A stretch of 64,000 nt of DNA, taken from the NCBI RefSeq assembly GCF_001557535.2, contig NZ_CP014307.1:1426001-1490000 (forward strand), given 5' to 3'. Position numbers and translations under genes: made by a program. Source of the stretch: Burkholderia sp. PAMC 26561 (GTDB lineage: Bacteria > Pseudomonadota > Gammaproteobacteria > Burkholderiales > Burkholderiaceae). The notes under the pieces were generated by a model. That model saw only the letters and a list, made by a program, of their open reading frames with translations, had not been told where the DNA came from and searched no databases. How positions within the stretch are numbered: the stretch's first letter is position 1; each line of letters opens with the position of its first letter. Of this stretch, positions 25,760 to 35,659 are shown one piece after another.

Positions 25760-25975
25760 ATGGGCATCACAGCAATCAACGTACGCAACCAGTTCAAAGG
25801 TCACATCAAGGAGATCATCCGCGGGTCGGTGGTATCCGAGGTGGATGTAGAGACGCCACACGGCATCGTGACGTCGGTGATCACGACTCGTTCAGTCGAT
25901 GAACTCGAATTGAAGGTCGGCAGTGAAGTCATCGCATTCGTGAAGTCTACCGAAGTATCGATTGCTCGGCTCTAA
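25760..25975 (+). CDS. ssuF: Molybdopterin-binding-like (TOBE domain) protein
   Basis: 71 residues from the ATG at 25760, with a CAGGGAGC ribosome site. The single TOBE/Mop domain reads INVRNQFKGHIKEIIRGSVV, then SEVDVETPHGIVTSVIT and a C-terminal IAFVKSTEVSIA. It is the last gene of the ssuDCB transcription unit, the position of SsuF described in pseudomonads; it may bind an oxyanion. A strong terminator follows. Confidence 0.88.
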   Translation: MGITAINVRNQFKGHIKEIIRGSVVSEVDVETPHGIVTSVITTRSVDELELKVGSEVIAFVKSTEVSIARL

Positions 25976-25988
25976 AGGATCCAAATGC

Positions 25989-26018
25989 AAAAGGGGCGAA
26001 CCAAGGTTCGCCCCTTTT
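25989..26018. terminator. Bidirectional intrinsic terminator between ssuF and metQ
   Basis: AAAAGGGGCGAACC-AA-GGTTCGCCCCTTTT, 14-bp arms, flanked by A-run and T-run. It lies between convergent genes and can terminate both. Confidence 0.93.
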
Positions 26019-26037
26019 TATTCAGCGCCAGCTTTGA

Positions 26038-26841
26038 CTAGAACGCCGGAATGATCGAGCCTTTGAACTGCGTATCGATATAGTTCTTCACATCCGGCGA
26101 CTCATACGCCGACACCAGCTTCTTGACCCAGGGCGCATTGCGATCCTTCTCGCGCACCGCGATCAGGTTGGCATACGGGCCCTTCAGATCTTCAATGGCG
26201 ATCGCATCCTTGGTCGGCGACAAGCCGGCCTTCACGGCGTAGTCCGTGTTGATGGACGCAGCGGTGAGGTCATCCAGCGAGCGCGGCAACTGCGCCGAAT
26301 CGAGTTCGACCAGTTTGATTCCCTTCGGATTTTCAACCACGTCGAGCGGCGTTGCGTTCACGCCGTCCTTGCCCACGCCTGCCTTCAACTTGATCACGCC
26401 ATTCTTTTGCAGCAGCAACAGTGCGCGATTGCCATTGGACGGGTCGTTCTGAATGCCGACCTTCGCGCCTTGCGGCAAGTCCTTCAGTGACTTGATCTTC
26501 TTCGAGTAGAAACCCATGGGCGCCACGTACGTCAGGCCCACGTTGACGATCTTGTAGCCGCGCTGCTTGACCTGGCTGTCGAGAAACGGCTGGTGCTGAA
26601 AGCCGTTTGCGTCCAGGTCGCCCGCATCGAGTGCTGCATTGGGTTGAATGTAATCGTTGAATTCGATCACCTTGATCTTGAGGCCTTCGCGAGCCGCGAC
26701 CTTCGATACTTCGGTCCAGATCTGCGCGTCGGGGCCGCTCATGGTGCCGATGCGCAGCGGCGCATCTTCAGCGTGGGCGGTGCCGAATACGGCGCCAAGC
26801 GCGGCGAACGCGACGCTTGCAATGATAGTTCTACGATGCAT
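26038..26841 (-). CDS. MetQ/NlpA-family D-methionine-type binding protein (stand-alone)
   Basis: 267 residues. The signal peptide is MHRRTIIASVAFAALGAVFG, then TAHAED, without a lipobox. The MetQ fold shows LRIGTMSGPDAQIWTEVSKV, KVIEFNDYIQPNAALDAGD, ANGFQHQPFLDSQVKQRGY and IQNDPSNGNRALLLLQKNG. It has no permease or ATPase beside it. A closely similar MetQ at 30541 ends a complete metNIQ operon 4 kb away, so this copy may feed that transporter with another ligand. Confidence 0.9.
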   Translation of the reverse strand: MHRRTIIASVAFAALGAVFGTAHAEDAPLRIGTMSGPDAQIWTEVSKVAAREGLKIKVIEFNDYIQPNAALDAGDLDANGFQHQPFLDSQVKQRGYKIVNVGLTYVAPMGFYSKKIKSLKDLPQGAKVGIQNDPSNGNRALLLLQKNGVIKLKAGVGKDGVNATPLDVVENPKGIKLVELDSAQLPRSLDDLTAASINTDYAVKAGLSPTKDAIAIEDLKGPYANLIAVREKDRNAPWVKKLVSAYESPDVKNYIDTQFKGSIIPAF

Positions 26842-26954
26842 ATTGAAACTCTTTCTGGTTAGCAGGGCCGCATCGTCTCACGACCTGCGCGGTGTTGGAA
26901 AGAATCTGTTTTCATGTGGTTATGCAAATTCGAAAGGATGCTTCAGAACCTGCT

Positions 26955-27170
26955 TCACGCCCGCGGCAGGCGCCGGTTATCGATCCACATGCGCGCCCAG
27001 CGCGCCGCGTAGGCCACGGCAAGATCGGATTCGAAGAAGTAGTCGAGTGCGTCGAATACATAGGCGCGTTTTTGCAGCGATGCTTCGTCCTGAATGACGA
27101 GGTTGGCGGCGAACAATCCGCTGGGCAGCGGCTGTGCGGCGGGAGCGACTTCATAACCCTTGTAATGCAT
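26955..27170 (-). CDS. Small hypothetical protein
   Basis: 71 residues from the ATG at 27170 (a longer frame reaches 27209). It is soluble, with MHYKGYEVAPAAQPLPSGLF at the start, FAANLVIQDEAS, then a predicted helix (FFESDLAVAYAARWARMWID). It resembles short conserved proteins of Burkholderia without assigned function. It lies upstream of the lone metQ on the same strand, 113 bp before it. Confidence 0.6.
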   Translation of the reverse strand: MHYKGYEVAPAAQPLPSGLFAANLVIQDEASLQKRAYVFDALDYFFESDLAVAYAARWARMWIDNRRLPRA

Positions 27171-27457
27171 GTCTGTTTGATCTCCGGTACTCGATGCAAT
27201 GGAACGCATGTGCCCAGATTAGCCAGCGGCGCCTGCCAACGGAACCAAGCAATTGGCAGAAGCAAAGCCGTTCCCGAGGGGGATAGGAAAGAAGCAAATG
27301 TGGCGTAGGTCTTGCGCGGGTTTGCGGTCGAGGCTACCGAATGATCGGCAGATATGGAAATGAATAAAAGATGGTATCCGCGCGATTAAGTTTCGCCTAC
27401 CTTATAAAAGCGGTGGCCCGTTTGCCCCGCGCCGGCCAGCGTTCAAGGAGAACTGCG

Positions 27458-27673
27458 ATGTCCGAACAGAAAGCCCTTTTCAGGAGCTGGGGCAGCCACG
27501 TGCTGCGCAAGTGGCATGCACGGCGATTGGCTGCTGCAAGTCAGGCCAGGGAAACCGCGCGTGAGCCGTATCACCTTGAACGCATTGCGTCATGTGCATG
27601 CAGCGGCTATTTCCATATGGGGTATGTGGTGGATTCTTTCGTATTCACCCCGGAGTTGCCGTTCAAGGACTGA
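27458..27673 (+). CDS. Small hypothetical protein
   Basis: 71 residues. The start at 27458 has an AAGGAG ribosome site, which supports expression. The N-terminal half is a basic helix (RSWGSHVLRKWHARRLAAAS); the C-terminal half has CACSGYFHMGY and ends FTPELPFKD. No family is recognised. It is isolated between the leftward small gene and a LysR remnant. Confidence 0.5.
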   Translation: MSEQKALFRSWGSHVLRKWHARRLAAASQARETAREPYHLERIASCACSGYFHMGYVVDSFVFTPELPFKD

Positions 27674-27737
27674 CGCAAACGGTGTGCAACTTCAATAATG
27701 ATCAGACATTCATGTGCCCTGAGTGGAACGGGTTTTG

Positions 27738-27890
27738 TTGAAGTCAGATGACATCGAGGCAGTTGCTGCGGTCGTGCGCTGCCGGTCGCACATGCTTTTT
27801 CGACTGCTCGACACAACTCAGCCAGCGGTCACACGCCGCATCCGGAGTCTTGAGAAAGTGCTCGGCGTTGAATTGCTACAGGCAAACCAA
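27738..27890 (+). pseudogene. LysR-type regulator N-terminal remnant
   Basis: About 50 codons read LKSDDIEAVAAVVRCRSHML, then LLDTTQPAVTRRIRSLEKVL and GVELLQANQ. This is the helix-turn-helix end of a LysR regulator, with damage inside the first helix pair and no effector domain. The frame ends in non-homologous sequence just before the stop of the convergent FMN reductase gene. It is probably the scar of a lost regulator of this sulfur block. Confidence 0.7.
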
Positions 27891-27894
27891 AAAA

Positions 27895-28509
27895 TCAACG
27901 CGCAGTATCGAGTTCCGCAATAGCCTCCCGCGCATTGAACGCCAGCGCGAACTGCGCAGCTTGCCGGCCGACGGTTGCGAGCTGCTCGGCGACCTTTGGA
28001 TCGGAGCAGGTATCGATGGTTTCGAACCGCGTTTCCAGCGAATTGACGGCGGCGCCATACGGCGTCGGCCAGCCGCGCAGCGCATGCACGATTGAACGCA
28101 GCGACGTCAGCACTGCGCCGCCGCCTTGCCATCCATAAGCCGTCACCACGCAGCCGACCGCCCGGCCGTCGAGATAGGGGCGTCTGTCGTCGCGCAGTTC
28201 TTCCAGCGTGTCCAGCGCGTTCTTGACGAGTCCCGAGACGCCGCCGTGGTATCCGGGCGTCCCGATGATCACCGCGTCCGCTTCGCGCACGGCTTCGATC
28301 AGTTCGATCTGCGCTTCGGTGCGTTCCTTGTGTTCGGGCGCGTAGTGAGGGAGGCTGTGCAGGAACGTGCCGCCGAAGAGGCGCGTGCGCGCGCCCTCGG
28401 CTTCGGCGCCGTTCAAGGCAACGCGAAGGGCGCGTTCGGTCGATGAAGCCGCGCGGGTCGTGCCGCCAATGCCAACCACGAGCGGGCGGCGAAATTCGAA
28501 GCTCTTCAA
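27895..28509 (-). CDS. NADPH-dependent FMN reductase (SsuE/MsuE-like)
   Basis: 204 residues if started at the TTG at 28509, which has a GGGAG site 7-11 bases upstream; the frame stays open to 28686, but the extra N-terminus shows no homology. The flavodoxin-like fold shows LVVGIGGTTRAASSTERALR, AVIIGTPGYHGGVSGLVKNA and GCVVTAYGWQGGGAVLTSLR. It would supply FMNH2 to SsuD, which lacks a reductase in its own operon. It is flanked by a LysR remnant and the divergent metNIQ operon. Confidence 0.85.
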   Translation of the reverse strand: MKSFEFRRPLVVGIGGTTRAASSTERALRVALNGAEAEGARTRLFGGTFLHSLPHYAPEHKERTEAQIELIEAVREADAVIIGTPGYHGGVSGLVKNALDTLEELRDDRRPYLDGRAVGCVVTAYGWQGGGAVLTSLRSIVHALRGWPTPYGAAVNSLETRFETIDTCSDPKVAEQLATVGRQAAQFALAFNAREAIAELDTAR

Positions 28510-28837
28510 CGAAATACTCCCAGTAGTGCGGCGGGACTGCGCCTGTGCATACGAACGCAGCAGATTATTAAAACATTTTAACGACCGATTTTCCCTGATG
28601 GAACCGAGCTTTGCTTGAATCGATATCCGTTTTACGTATTTCGGCGCACATTTCTCGCCCGGAAAGCCGCGCCGCAAGGCGCTCATATGCTTAAGTAATT
28701 AGCCCTTCGCAATTGATTATTAAGGCGGCGGCGCAGGTTACGTTAAACTTTCGCCTCTCCAGAACCAGGGATGAACGGCGGCCGGCTTGCCCGAGCGATG
28801 TTGCTCAACGGGGAGTTCGTCGCTTTTTTTCGTTTAC

Positions 28838-29869
28838 ATGATCGAAATTCGCAATCTGTCGCAGCGTTTCGCGGGGCCACGAGGCTGGATCGAAGCGTTG
28901 CATAACGTCAATCTGACGATACCGCCGGGCGAAGTGTTCGGCATCATCGGGCGCAGCGGCGCCGGTAAAAGTACGCTGGTACGCACCATCAACCTGCTGA
29001 CACGGCCTAGCGAAGGCAGCGTGATCGTGGACGGCCACGACCTCACCACGCTCTCTGCCGCGCAGTTGCGCACGGCTCGCCGCGACATCGGCATGATTTT
29101 CCAGCATTTCAACTTGCTGTCGTCGCGGACCGTGTTCGACAACGTCGCGTTGCCACTCGAACTCGCCGGCATGAAGCGCGGCGAGATCGAGGCGACCGTG
29201 CTGCCGTTGCTGGATCTGGTCGGCCTGACCACACAGAAGGACCGCTATCCGTCGCAGATCAGCGGCGGCCAGAAGCAGCGCGTGGGTATCGCCCGGGCGC
29301 TGGCGAGCAAGCCCAAGGTGCTGCTCTCGGATGAAGCCACTTCCGCGCTCGACCCTGAAACAACCCGCTCGATTCTCGATCTGCTGCGCAAGATCAACAA
29401 GGAACTTGGTCTCACCATCGTCCTGATCACGCACCAGATGGATGTGATCAAGCAGGTCTGCGATCGCGTCGCCGTGCTCGATGCCGGCCGTGTGGTCGAA
29501 GAAGGCAACGTGGTCGAAGTCTTCATGCAGCCGCATCACGAAGTCACGCGTGCATTGATCGGCGATGTCATCGCGCACGAATTGCCGCCCGCGTTGAAAG
29601 CGCGTGTAACCGAGCGCCTGAAGACCGGCGGTCATTTGCTGCGCCTGGCGTTCACGGGGTCCGGCGTGGATCAGCCGATCCTCTCCGAGACCATCCGCCG
29701 CTTCGAGCTGGATTTCAACATCCTGCACGGGCAGATTGATGAGATCCAGGGCCAGGCGTTCGGTTCGCTGGCCGTGCTCGCGGGCGGCCAGCCGGTGAAC
29801 GTCGCCGAGGCGATAGCGTACTTGCGTGAACAGGGTGTGGTGGTGGAGGAGATGTCTCATGTTGAGTGA
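28838..29869 (+). CDS. metN: Methionine ABC transporter, ATPase
   Basis: 343 residues from the ATG at 28838. The ABC core has Walker [16 protein letters not shown], signature [15 protein letters not shown], Walker [16 protein letters not shown] and H-loop [10 protein letters not shown]. The C-terminal NIL/ACT-like regulatory domain (~265-343) is present, which in E. coli MetN binds methionine and inhibits transport. The stop overlaps metI by 11 bp. About 330 bp separates it from the divergent reductase start; the region is AT-rich and should hold both promoters. Confidence 0.95.
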   Translation: MIEIRNLSQRFAGPRGWIEALHNVNLTIPPGEVFGIIGRSGAGKSTLVRTINLLTRPSEGSVIVDGHDLTTLSAAQLRTARRDIGMIFQHFNLLSSRTVFDNVALPLELAGMKRGEIEATVLPLLDLVGLTTQKDRYPSQISGGQKQRVGIARALASKPKVLLSDEATSALDPETTRSILDLLRKINKELGLTIVLITHQMDVIKQVCDRVAVLDAGRVVEEGNVVEVFMQPHHEVTRALIGDVIAHELPPALKARVTERLKTGGHLLRLAFTGSGVDQPILSETIRRFELDFNILHGQIDEIQGQAFGSLAVLAGGQPVNVAEAIAYLREQGVVVEEMSHVE

Positions 29870-30512
29870 AATGTTCGATATGTTCGTTCAGTCGTTCTGG
29901 GAGACGCTCGTGATGGTGGGCATTTCCGGACTGGTCGGCGCAGCGCTGGGCTTGCCGCTCGGCGTGCTGCTTTACCTTACTGACCGCGACGGCGTGCTGC
30001 GCAATCTCGGCGTGAATCGCGTCATGGGCGGCGTTGTGAATGCAGTGCGTTCGACACCGTTTATCATCCTGCTTGTTGCCGTGATTCCGTTCACCCGGCT
30101 GGTGGTGGGGTCGTCCATTGGCACCATGGCGGCCGTTGTGCCGCTGACCATCGCGGCTGCACCGTTCGTTGCGCGCCTTGTCGAAACCGCGCTGCGCGAA
30201 GTCGATCGCGGCCTGATTGAAGCAGCACAGGCAATGGGCGCCACGACAAGCCAGATCGTGTTCAAGGTGTTGTTGCCGGAATCGTTGCCGGGCGTGGTCG
30301 CGGGTTTGACCATCACGTTCGTGTCACTGGTCGGCTATTCGGCGATGGCCGGCGCGATTGGTGGCGGCGGTCTCGGCGACCTCGGGATTCGTTATGGTTA
30401 TCAGCGCTTCCTGCCGGAAGTGATGCTGACCGTGGTCGTGATCCTGATCGTGTTCGTGCAACTGGTGCAGTCATTTGGCGACTGGCTTGTGCGTCGTCTC
30501 AGTCATAAATAA
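29859..30512 (+). CDS. metI: Methionine ABC transporter, permease
   Basis: 217 residues from the ATG at 29859, five to six transmembrane helices. The EAA motif [20 protein letters not shown] is clear, with [20 protein letters not shown] typical of MetI. It overlaps metN by 11 bp and is followed 28 bp later by metQ. Confidence 0.95.
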   Translation: MLSEMFDMFVQSFWETLVMVGISGLVGAALGLPLGVLLYLTDRDGVLRNLGVNRVMGGVVNAVRSTPFIILLVAVIPFTRLVVGSSIGTMAAVVPLTIAAAPFVARLVETALREVDRGLIEAAQAMGATTSQIVFKVLLPESLPGVVAGLTITFVSLVGYSAMAGAIGGGGLGDLGIRYGYQRFLPEVMLTVVVILIVFVQLVQSFGDWLVRRLSHK

Positions 30513-30540
30513 ATTTTTATAGAAAGCTCAGGGGTTAGTC

Positions 30541-31335
30541 ATGCAACGTCGATTCATTTTCAAGCTGGCCGCCGTGATCGGCGCAGCGGCACTATTCACC
30601 AACGTCGCCCAGGCCGACGAAACCATCAAGGTCGGTGTAACCGGCGGCCCGCATGCGCAGGTCATGGAAGTGGTCAAGCAAGTCGCCGCGAAGAACGGCT
30701 TGAACATCAAGATCGTGGAGTTCGCGGACTACGTGCAGCCGAACGCGGCGCTGGCTTCGGGCGATCTCGATGCCAACAGCTATCAGCACGCGCCGTATCT
30801 CGACGCGCAAGTGAAGGACCGCGGTTACAAGATCATCAAGATCGCCGATACCGTCACGTTCCCGATGGGCATCTATTCGAAGAAGTACAAGTCGCTGGCG
30901 GCGTTGCCTGCAGGCGCGCGCATCGCGGTGCCGAACGATCCGACCAACGGCGGCCGCGCGTTGTTGCTGCTGCAGAAAAACGGCCTGCTGAAATTGCGCG
31001 CCGATGCAGGTCTGAAAGCAACGCCGCTCGATATTGTCGAGAATCCCAGGAAGCTGAAGATCGTCGAACTCGATGCCGCGCAGATCCCGCGTTCGCTCGC
31101 CGACGTGGACGCGGCCGCGATCAACACGAACTTCGCGATGGAAGCCGGTTTGAAGCCGAAGCAGGACGCGATTGCGATTGAAGATCCGAACGGCCCCTAT
31201 TCGAACATCATCGCCATTCGCGCCGCCGACAAGGACAAGCCTTGGGTTGCGAAGCTGGTTGCCGCGTATCACTCGGCGGCAGTCAAGCAGTTTATCGAAG
31301 GGAAGTATGCCGGTGCGGTGATCGCTGCCTGGTAA
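30541..31335 (+). CDS. metQ: Methionine ABC transporter, binding protein
   Basis: 264 residues. The signal peptide ends NVAQADE without a lipobox. The MetQ fold shows IKVGVTGGPHAQVMEVVKQ, VEFADYVQPNAALASGDLD, ANSYQHAPYLDAQVKDRGY and AVPNDPTNGGRALLLLQKNG. Third gene of metNIQ. It is about 60% similar by eye to the stand-alone copy at 26038. Imperfect GC-rich dyad sequence follows its stop (~31365-31395) and may terminate the operon. Confidence 0.94.
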   Translation: MQRRFIFKLAAVIGAAALFTNVAQADETIKVGVTGGPHAQVMEVVKQVAAKNGLNIKIVEFADYVQPNAALASGDLDANSYQHAPYLDAQVKDRGYKIIKIADTVTFPMGIYSKKYKSLAALPAGARIAVPNDPTNGGRALLLLQKNGLLKLRADAGLKATPLDIVENPRKLKIVELDAAQIPRSLADVDAAAINTNFAMEAGLKPKQDAIAIEDPNGPYSNIIAIRAADKDKPWVAKLVAAYHSAAVKQFIEGKYAGAVIAAW

Positions 31336-31530
31336 CTGGACATTCCGTCGTGGAAAAAAGCGCGCTCTCTCCCGAAAGGGTCAGGGCGCGTTGTACTTCT
31401 GGGTCGCTCCAAGGGTAAACGCCGAGATTTTTCGAGGCCGTCAGAAAGCAGGCAGAAGGCTTGGACTTCTTATACTGGCCGCACATTAGAACAAGATACC
31501 GGCTTGGTACTGAAGAAGGAGACGCTTCGC

Positions 31531-32544
31531 ATGATGTTGTTTCGCCGCCTGTTCACGTCAGCTTGCATGGCTGCGCTGCTGTGCGCCGCGACGTCCGCGC
31601 ACGCGGAAAAGCTGACGCTGATGGCGGGCGGCACCTCCAAGATCGTCTATCTGCCGCTGGTTCTTGCCTCGCAACTCGGCTACTTCAAGGACGAAGGCCT
31701 CGATTTCGAAATCATCTCGCAACCGGCCGGCGTCGATACCGCGACGGAACTGCTGGCGGGCGCGATCCAGGGCGCGGTGGGTTTTTACGATCACACCATC
31801 GACCTGCAGAGCCGCGGCAAGGAAGTCGAAGCGCTGGTCGTGTTCAACAAGAGCGCGGGACTGGTCGAGCTGGTATCGAAGAGATCAGCTTCGGGATTTC
31901 GCAGCATGGCCGATGCAAAAGGCGCGACGCTCGGCGTGACCGGACTTGGATCGTCCACTTATTTCCTGACACGTTTTCTCGCGGCGCGCGCCGGGTTGTC
32001 ACCGAAGGATTATTCCGTATTGCCAGTTGGATCGGACGACAGTTTTATCGCGGCGATGGAGCAGGGACGCATCGATGCGGGCATGGTCGAAGAGCCCAGC
32101 GCCAGTCGCTTGCTGGCAAGCGGACGCGCAACCGTGCTGGTGGATATGCGCAGCGTCGAAGGCACCATGTCCGCGCTCGGCGGCGCCTACGCAGGGTCGT
32201 GCTTCTACGCTCAGCGCTCGTGGGTCAACACGCATCGCGATCAGGGGCAAAAGCTCGTGCGTGCGCTGGTGCGCTCGCTTGCTTTCATAGCGTCGCATAG
32301 CGCAGAAGACATCACGGCCCGGTTACCGCCGGATTTCTACGGACAGGACAAAGCGCTTTATATCAGCGCGCTCAAGACCGCGATTCCAACCTTTACGCGA
32401 GACGGACGCATGCCCGACGAGTCGCCCGCTGCAGTGCTCAACGTTCTCACGCGCGTCAATTCAACGCTCGATCCGCGCCATATCGACTTGTCGAGGACGT
32501 ACACCAATGAGTTGGTGGATCGTGTGAAGCTCAGCGCGAAGTAA
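31531..32544 (+). CDS. NitT/TauT-type ABC substrate-binding protein (orphan)
   Basis: 337 residues from the ATG at 31531, chosen because AAGGAG lies ~11 bases upstream; the frame extends to 31504. The signal peptide ends SAHAEK. The NMT1/THI5-like binding fold shows MAGGTSKIVYLPLVLASQLG, YFKDEGLDFEIISQPAG and TGLGSSTYFLTRFLAARAG. Relatives bind sulfonates, nitrate, taurine or pyrimidines. No permease or ATPase is adjacent; a quinone oxidoreductase-like gene follows 15 bp later. The ligand is unknown. Confidence 0.87.
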   Translation: MMLFRRLFTSACMAALLCAATSAHAEKLTLMAGGTSKIVYLPLVLASQLGYFKDEGLDFEIISQPAGVDTATELLAGAIQGAVGFYDHTIDLQSRGKEVEALVVFNKSAGLVELVSKRSASGFRSMADAKGATLGVTGLGSSTYFLTRFLAARAGLSPKDYSVLPVGSDDSFIAAMEQGRIDAGMVEEPSASRLLASGRATVLVDMRSVEGTMSALGGAYAGSCFYAQRSWVNTHRDQGQKLVRALVRSLAFIASHSAEDITARLPPDFYGQDKALYISALKTAIPTFTRDGRMPDESPAAVLNVLTRVNSTLDPRHIDLSRTYTNELVDRVKLSAK

Positions 32545-32559
32545 TTCCCGGAGACGAAA

Positions 32560-33549
32560 ATGAAAGCGATAGGTATTGAACAGTACGGCGGACCCGAGGT
32601 CCTTATTCATAAGGATATCGAAGTACCTCAGCCAAAAGAAGGCGAGGTGCTCGTGAAGGTCAGGTGCGCCGGCATCAATTTCATGGACATTCATACGCGG
32701 CAGGGCAAGTACAAGACGTCACGGACGTATCCGGTGCGTCTTCCGTGCACGCTCGGCATGGAAGGCTCCGGCGACGTGGCGAAGCTGGGTGCGGGCGTTA
32801 CATCGTTCGATCTTGGTGACCGCGTGGCCTGGTGCATTTCGTGGGGCGCATATGCAGAATACGCCATCGTTCCCGCCTCGCGTCTAGCGCATATCCCGGA
32901 TTCCATTGCCTACGATCTGGCCGCGGCCGCGATCTTCCAGGGCTCGACGGCGCATTATCTGATCGACGATGTGGGGCAGATCAAGGCAGGCAGCACGTGC
33001 CTGATCCATGCGGCATCGGGTGGTATCGGCCAGTTGCTGGTGCAGCTCGCGAAGCGTCGCGGCGCGACCGTTTTCGCGACAACCAGCAGCGAGTCCAAGG
33101 CCGAGGTCGCGCGCAAGCACGGCGCCGACCACGTGATGCTCTACGACAACGGACGCTTCGCCGATCGCGTGCGTGAAGCAACGGACGGCAAAGGCGTGGA
33201 CGTGGTGTACGACGCGGTCGGCCGCACCACGCTGCGCGACAGCTTTCGTGCGACGCGCGTTCGCGGTCTCGTTGTCAATTATGGGTCGGTGGCGGGGTCG
33301 CTGACGGACCTCGATCCTATCGAGCTAGGCGAAGCCGGATCGTTGTTCCTGACGCGTCCACGGCTGGCCGATCATCTCGCCGATGCCGAAACCGTCCAGC
33401 GCCGCGCGAGCGACGTATTTGCGGCGCTTGCCGATGGTTCCCTCACGATCGGCATCAGTGGCCGCTATACGCTCGACAACGTCGAAGAGGCGCATGCGCA
33501 ACTGGAAGAACGACGCCAGCTTGGCAAGTCCGTAGTGATGATCGGATAG
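32560..33549 (+). CDS. NADPH:quinone oxidoreductase-like protein (zinc-free MDR family)
   Basis: 329 residues. The medium-chain reductase fold has GGPEVLIHKDIEVPQP at the start, the nucleotide site HAASGGIGQLLVQLAKRRGA and YDAVGRTTLRDSF. The structural zinc cysteines are absent, as in quinone reductases. It is probably cotranscribed with the binding-protein gene upstream. It reduces quinones or alpha,beta-unsaturated carbonyls; the physiological substrate cannot be read from sequence. Confidence 0.9.
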   Translation: MKAIGIEQYGGPEVLIHKDIEVPQPKEGEVLVKVRCAGINFMDIHTRQGKYKTSRTYPVRLPCTLGMEGSGDVAKLGAGVTSFDLGDRVAWCISWGAYAEYAIVPASRLAHIPDSIAYDLAAAAIFQGSTAHYLIDDVGQIKAGSTCLIHAASGGIGQLLVQLAKRRGATVFATTSSESKAEVARKHGADHVMLYDNGRFADRVREATDGKGVDVVYDAVGRTTLRDSFRATRVRGLVVNYGSVAGSLTDLDPIELGEAGSLFLTRPRLADHLADAETVQRRASDVFAALADGSLTIGISGRYTLDNVEEAHAQLEERRQLGKSVVMIG

Positions 33550-33620
33550 CCGCACGCGTTTGACATTTTTTATCGGCGCTACGTAGCTCGGCGCGATGCA
33601 TCCCTAAAGAAGGCTCCTCC

Positions 33621-34913
33621 ATGTCCTCACACGCAATGTCTGCCGGCGAGTCGAAAGCCAAGGCGGTTTTCCGCGTCGTCAGCGGTAACTTCCTCGAAAT
33701 GTACGACTTCACGGTCTACGGGTATTACGCCTCGGCCATCGCCAGAACCTACTTCCCGGGCGGCAGCGAATTTGCATCATTGATGCTCGCGCTTTCGGTG
33801 TTCGGCGCCGGTTTCCTGATGCGGCCGATCGGTGCCATCGTGCTCGGCGCGTATATCGATCATCACGGTCGCCGCAAGGGCTTGATCCTCACGCTGACCC
33901 TCATGGCGATAGGCACGGCCTGCGTTGCCTTCGTGCCCGGGTATGCCACCATCGGCATGCTGGCGCCGGTTCTCGTGCTCACGGGGCGCTTGCTGCAAGG
34001 GTTCTCGGCGGGCGTGGAACTGGGCGGGGTATCGGTGTATCTGTCCGAGATCGCGACGAAAGGGAACAAGGGCTTTTTCTGCGCGTGGCAGTCGGCCAGC
34101 CAGCAAGTCGCGGTGGTGGTCGCGGCGTTGCTCGGCGTGATCCTGAATCAGGTGGTCTCGGCCGAACACATGAGCACATGGGGATGGCGCGTGCCGTTCC
34201 TGATCGGTTGCCTGATCGTTCCATTCGTTGTGTATATCCGCCGGTCGCTGAAGGAAACCGATGAGTTCATCGCCCGCAAGCATCATCCGGCGATCAGCGA
34301 AATCATGAAGTCGATGGTGCAGCATCGCAGGCTGGTGCTCGCGGGCATGGGCCTCGTGATCATGACGACCGTCTCGTTCTACATGATCGCCGCCTACACG
34401 CCGACGTTCGGCAAGGAAGTGCTCAAGCTGTCGTCGCGGGACGCGCTGCTCGTGACAGTATGCGTGGGTTTGTCGAACTTTTTATGGTTGCCGATCTCCG
34501 GCGCGGTGTCGGATCGCATCGGACGGCGTCCGGTGTTGCTGACCTTTACTGTCCTCGCAGTTCTGACGGCTTATCCGGCGGTTCAGTGGCTGGTCGCCGA
34601 ACCTTCGTTCGGACGTTTGCTCGGGGTCGAGTTGTGGCTGTCGTTTCTTTACGCCTGGTACAACGGCGCGATGATCGTGGCGCTGACCGAGATCATGCCG
34701 GCCGAAGTCAGGACCACGGGGTTCTCGATTGCATACAGCCTTGCATCGACGGTTGGCGGATTCACGCCGGCGATCTCCACCTACCTGATTCACGTGACGG
34801 GAAACAAGGCCGCGCCCGGCATCTGGATGGGGCTCGCGGCGGCTTGCGGGCTGGTGGCGACGTTGGTGCTCTACCGGACGGCGCAGGCGCGCAGGCAATA
34901 TAAACTCGCGTAA
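33621..34913 (+). CDS. MFS transporter, citrate/tricarballylate:proton symporter-like
   Basis: 430 residues, 12 transmembrane helices. MHS-family signatures are [49 protein letters not shown] and [10 protein letters not shown]. The protein resembles CitA/TcuC carriers for citrate or tricarballylate. The TctDE two-component system starts 68 bp downstream on the same strand, matching a tricarboxylate-responsive uptake unit. An internal Met at 33636 is an alternative start. Confidence 0.87.
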   Translation: MSSHAMSAGESKAKAVFRVVSGNFLEMYDFTVYGYYASAIARTYFPGGSEFASLMLALSVFGAGFLMRPIGAIVLGAYIDHHGRRKGLILTLTLMAIGTACVAFVPGYATIGMLAPVLVLTGRLLQGFSAGVELGGVSVYLSEIATKGNKGFFCAWQSASQQVAVVVAALLGVILNQVVSAEHMSTWGWRVPFLIGCLIVPFVVYIRRSLKETDEFIARKHHPAISEIMKSMVQHRRLVLAGMGLVIMTTVSFYMIAAYTPTFGKEVLKLSSRDALLVTVCVGLSNFLWLPISGAVSDRIGRRPVLLTFTVLAVLTAYPAVQWLVAEPSFGRLLGVELWLSFLYAWYNGAMIVALTEIMPAEVRTTGFSIAYSLASTVGGFTPAISTYLIHVTGNKAAPGIWMGLAAACGLVATLVLYRTAQARRQYKLA

Positions 34914-34981
34914 TGTGTTTTTCCCTTTGGGGCGCATGCCGCGCCTCGGGGCAAAAATTCACGAATAACGCGGTGACCGTA

Positions 34982-35659
34982 ATGAAGCTACTGCTGGTCG
35001 AGGACAACGAGCAACTCGCTCACTGGCTCGCTAAAATCCTGGAAGACGATGGTTTCGTGCTCGATCGCGTGAGCGACGGCGATGCCGCAGACCGGTTCCT
35101 GCGCACCACGCGCTACGACGTCGTGCTGCTGGATCTGAACCTGCCGAACCTGTCGGGCAAAGGCGTGTTGCGGCGCTTGCGCGAACGCGGCGACGACACG
35201 CCTGTGCTGATCCTCACGGCAAGCGGTTCCGTCGACGAAAAAGTGATCTGCCTGAGCGCCGGCGCGGACGACTACGTGGTCAAGCCATTCGACGCACGCG
35301 AACTGGTTGCGCGCGTCAAGGTGCTGGTACGGCGCCAACTGCCGTCGCGCTCGAACAGCGTGCGTTGCGGCGATCTTTCCTACGATATCGACCGGCGGCA
35401 ATTTTCGGTTTCCGGCGAGACGCTGAACCTGACGCCACGCGAACACGCCGTCCTCGAAACGTTGATCCTCAAGGCCAGGAAGACGGTATCGAAACCGATG
35501 CTGGCGGACTCTCTCGGCAGTTCGTCCACTCATACCAGCGAAGACGCGATTGAAATCTACGTGTCAAGGCTGCGCAAGAAGCTCGAAAAAAGCACCGCGA
35601 CAATCATCACCCTGAGAGGTCTGGGTTACCTCTTGCAAGCCGGCGACGATGACGAATAG
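34982..35659 (+). CDS. tctD: Response regulator, OmpR family (TctD-like)
   Basis: 225 residues from the ATG at 34982. The receiver has the acidic pocket (LLLVEDNEQ), phospho-Asp in YDVVLLDLNLPNLSG and the switch lysine in YVVKPFDA. The winged helix of OmpR type includes LTPREHAVLETLILKARKTV, with SEDAIEIYVSRLRKKLEKS after it. It overlaps the kinase gene by 11 bp. The likely target is the adjacent tricarboxylate carrier. Confidence 0.93.
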   Translation: MKLLLVEDNEQLAHWLAKILEDDGFVLDRVSDGDAADRFLRTTRYDVVLLDLNLPNLSGKGVLRRLRERGDDTPVLILTASGSVDEKVICLSAGADDYVVKPFDARELVARVKVLVRRQLPSRSNSVRCGDLSYDIDRRQFSVSGETLNLTPREHAVLETLILKARKTVSKPMLADSLGSSSTHTSEDAIEIYVSRLRKKLEKSTATIITLRGLGYLLQAGDDDE

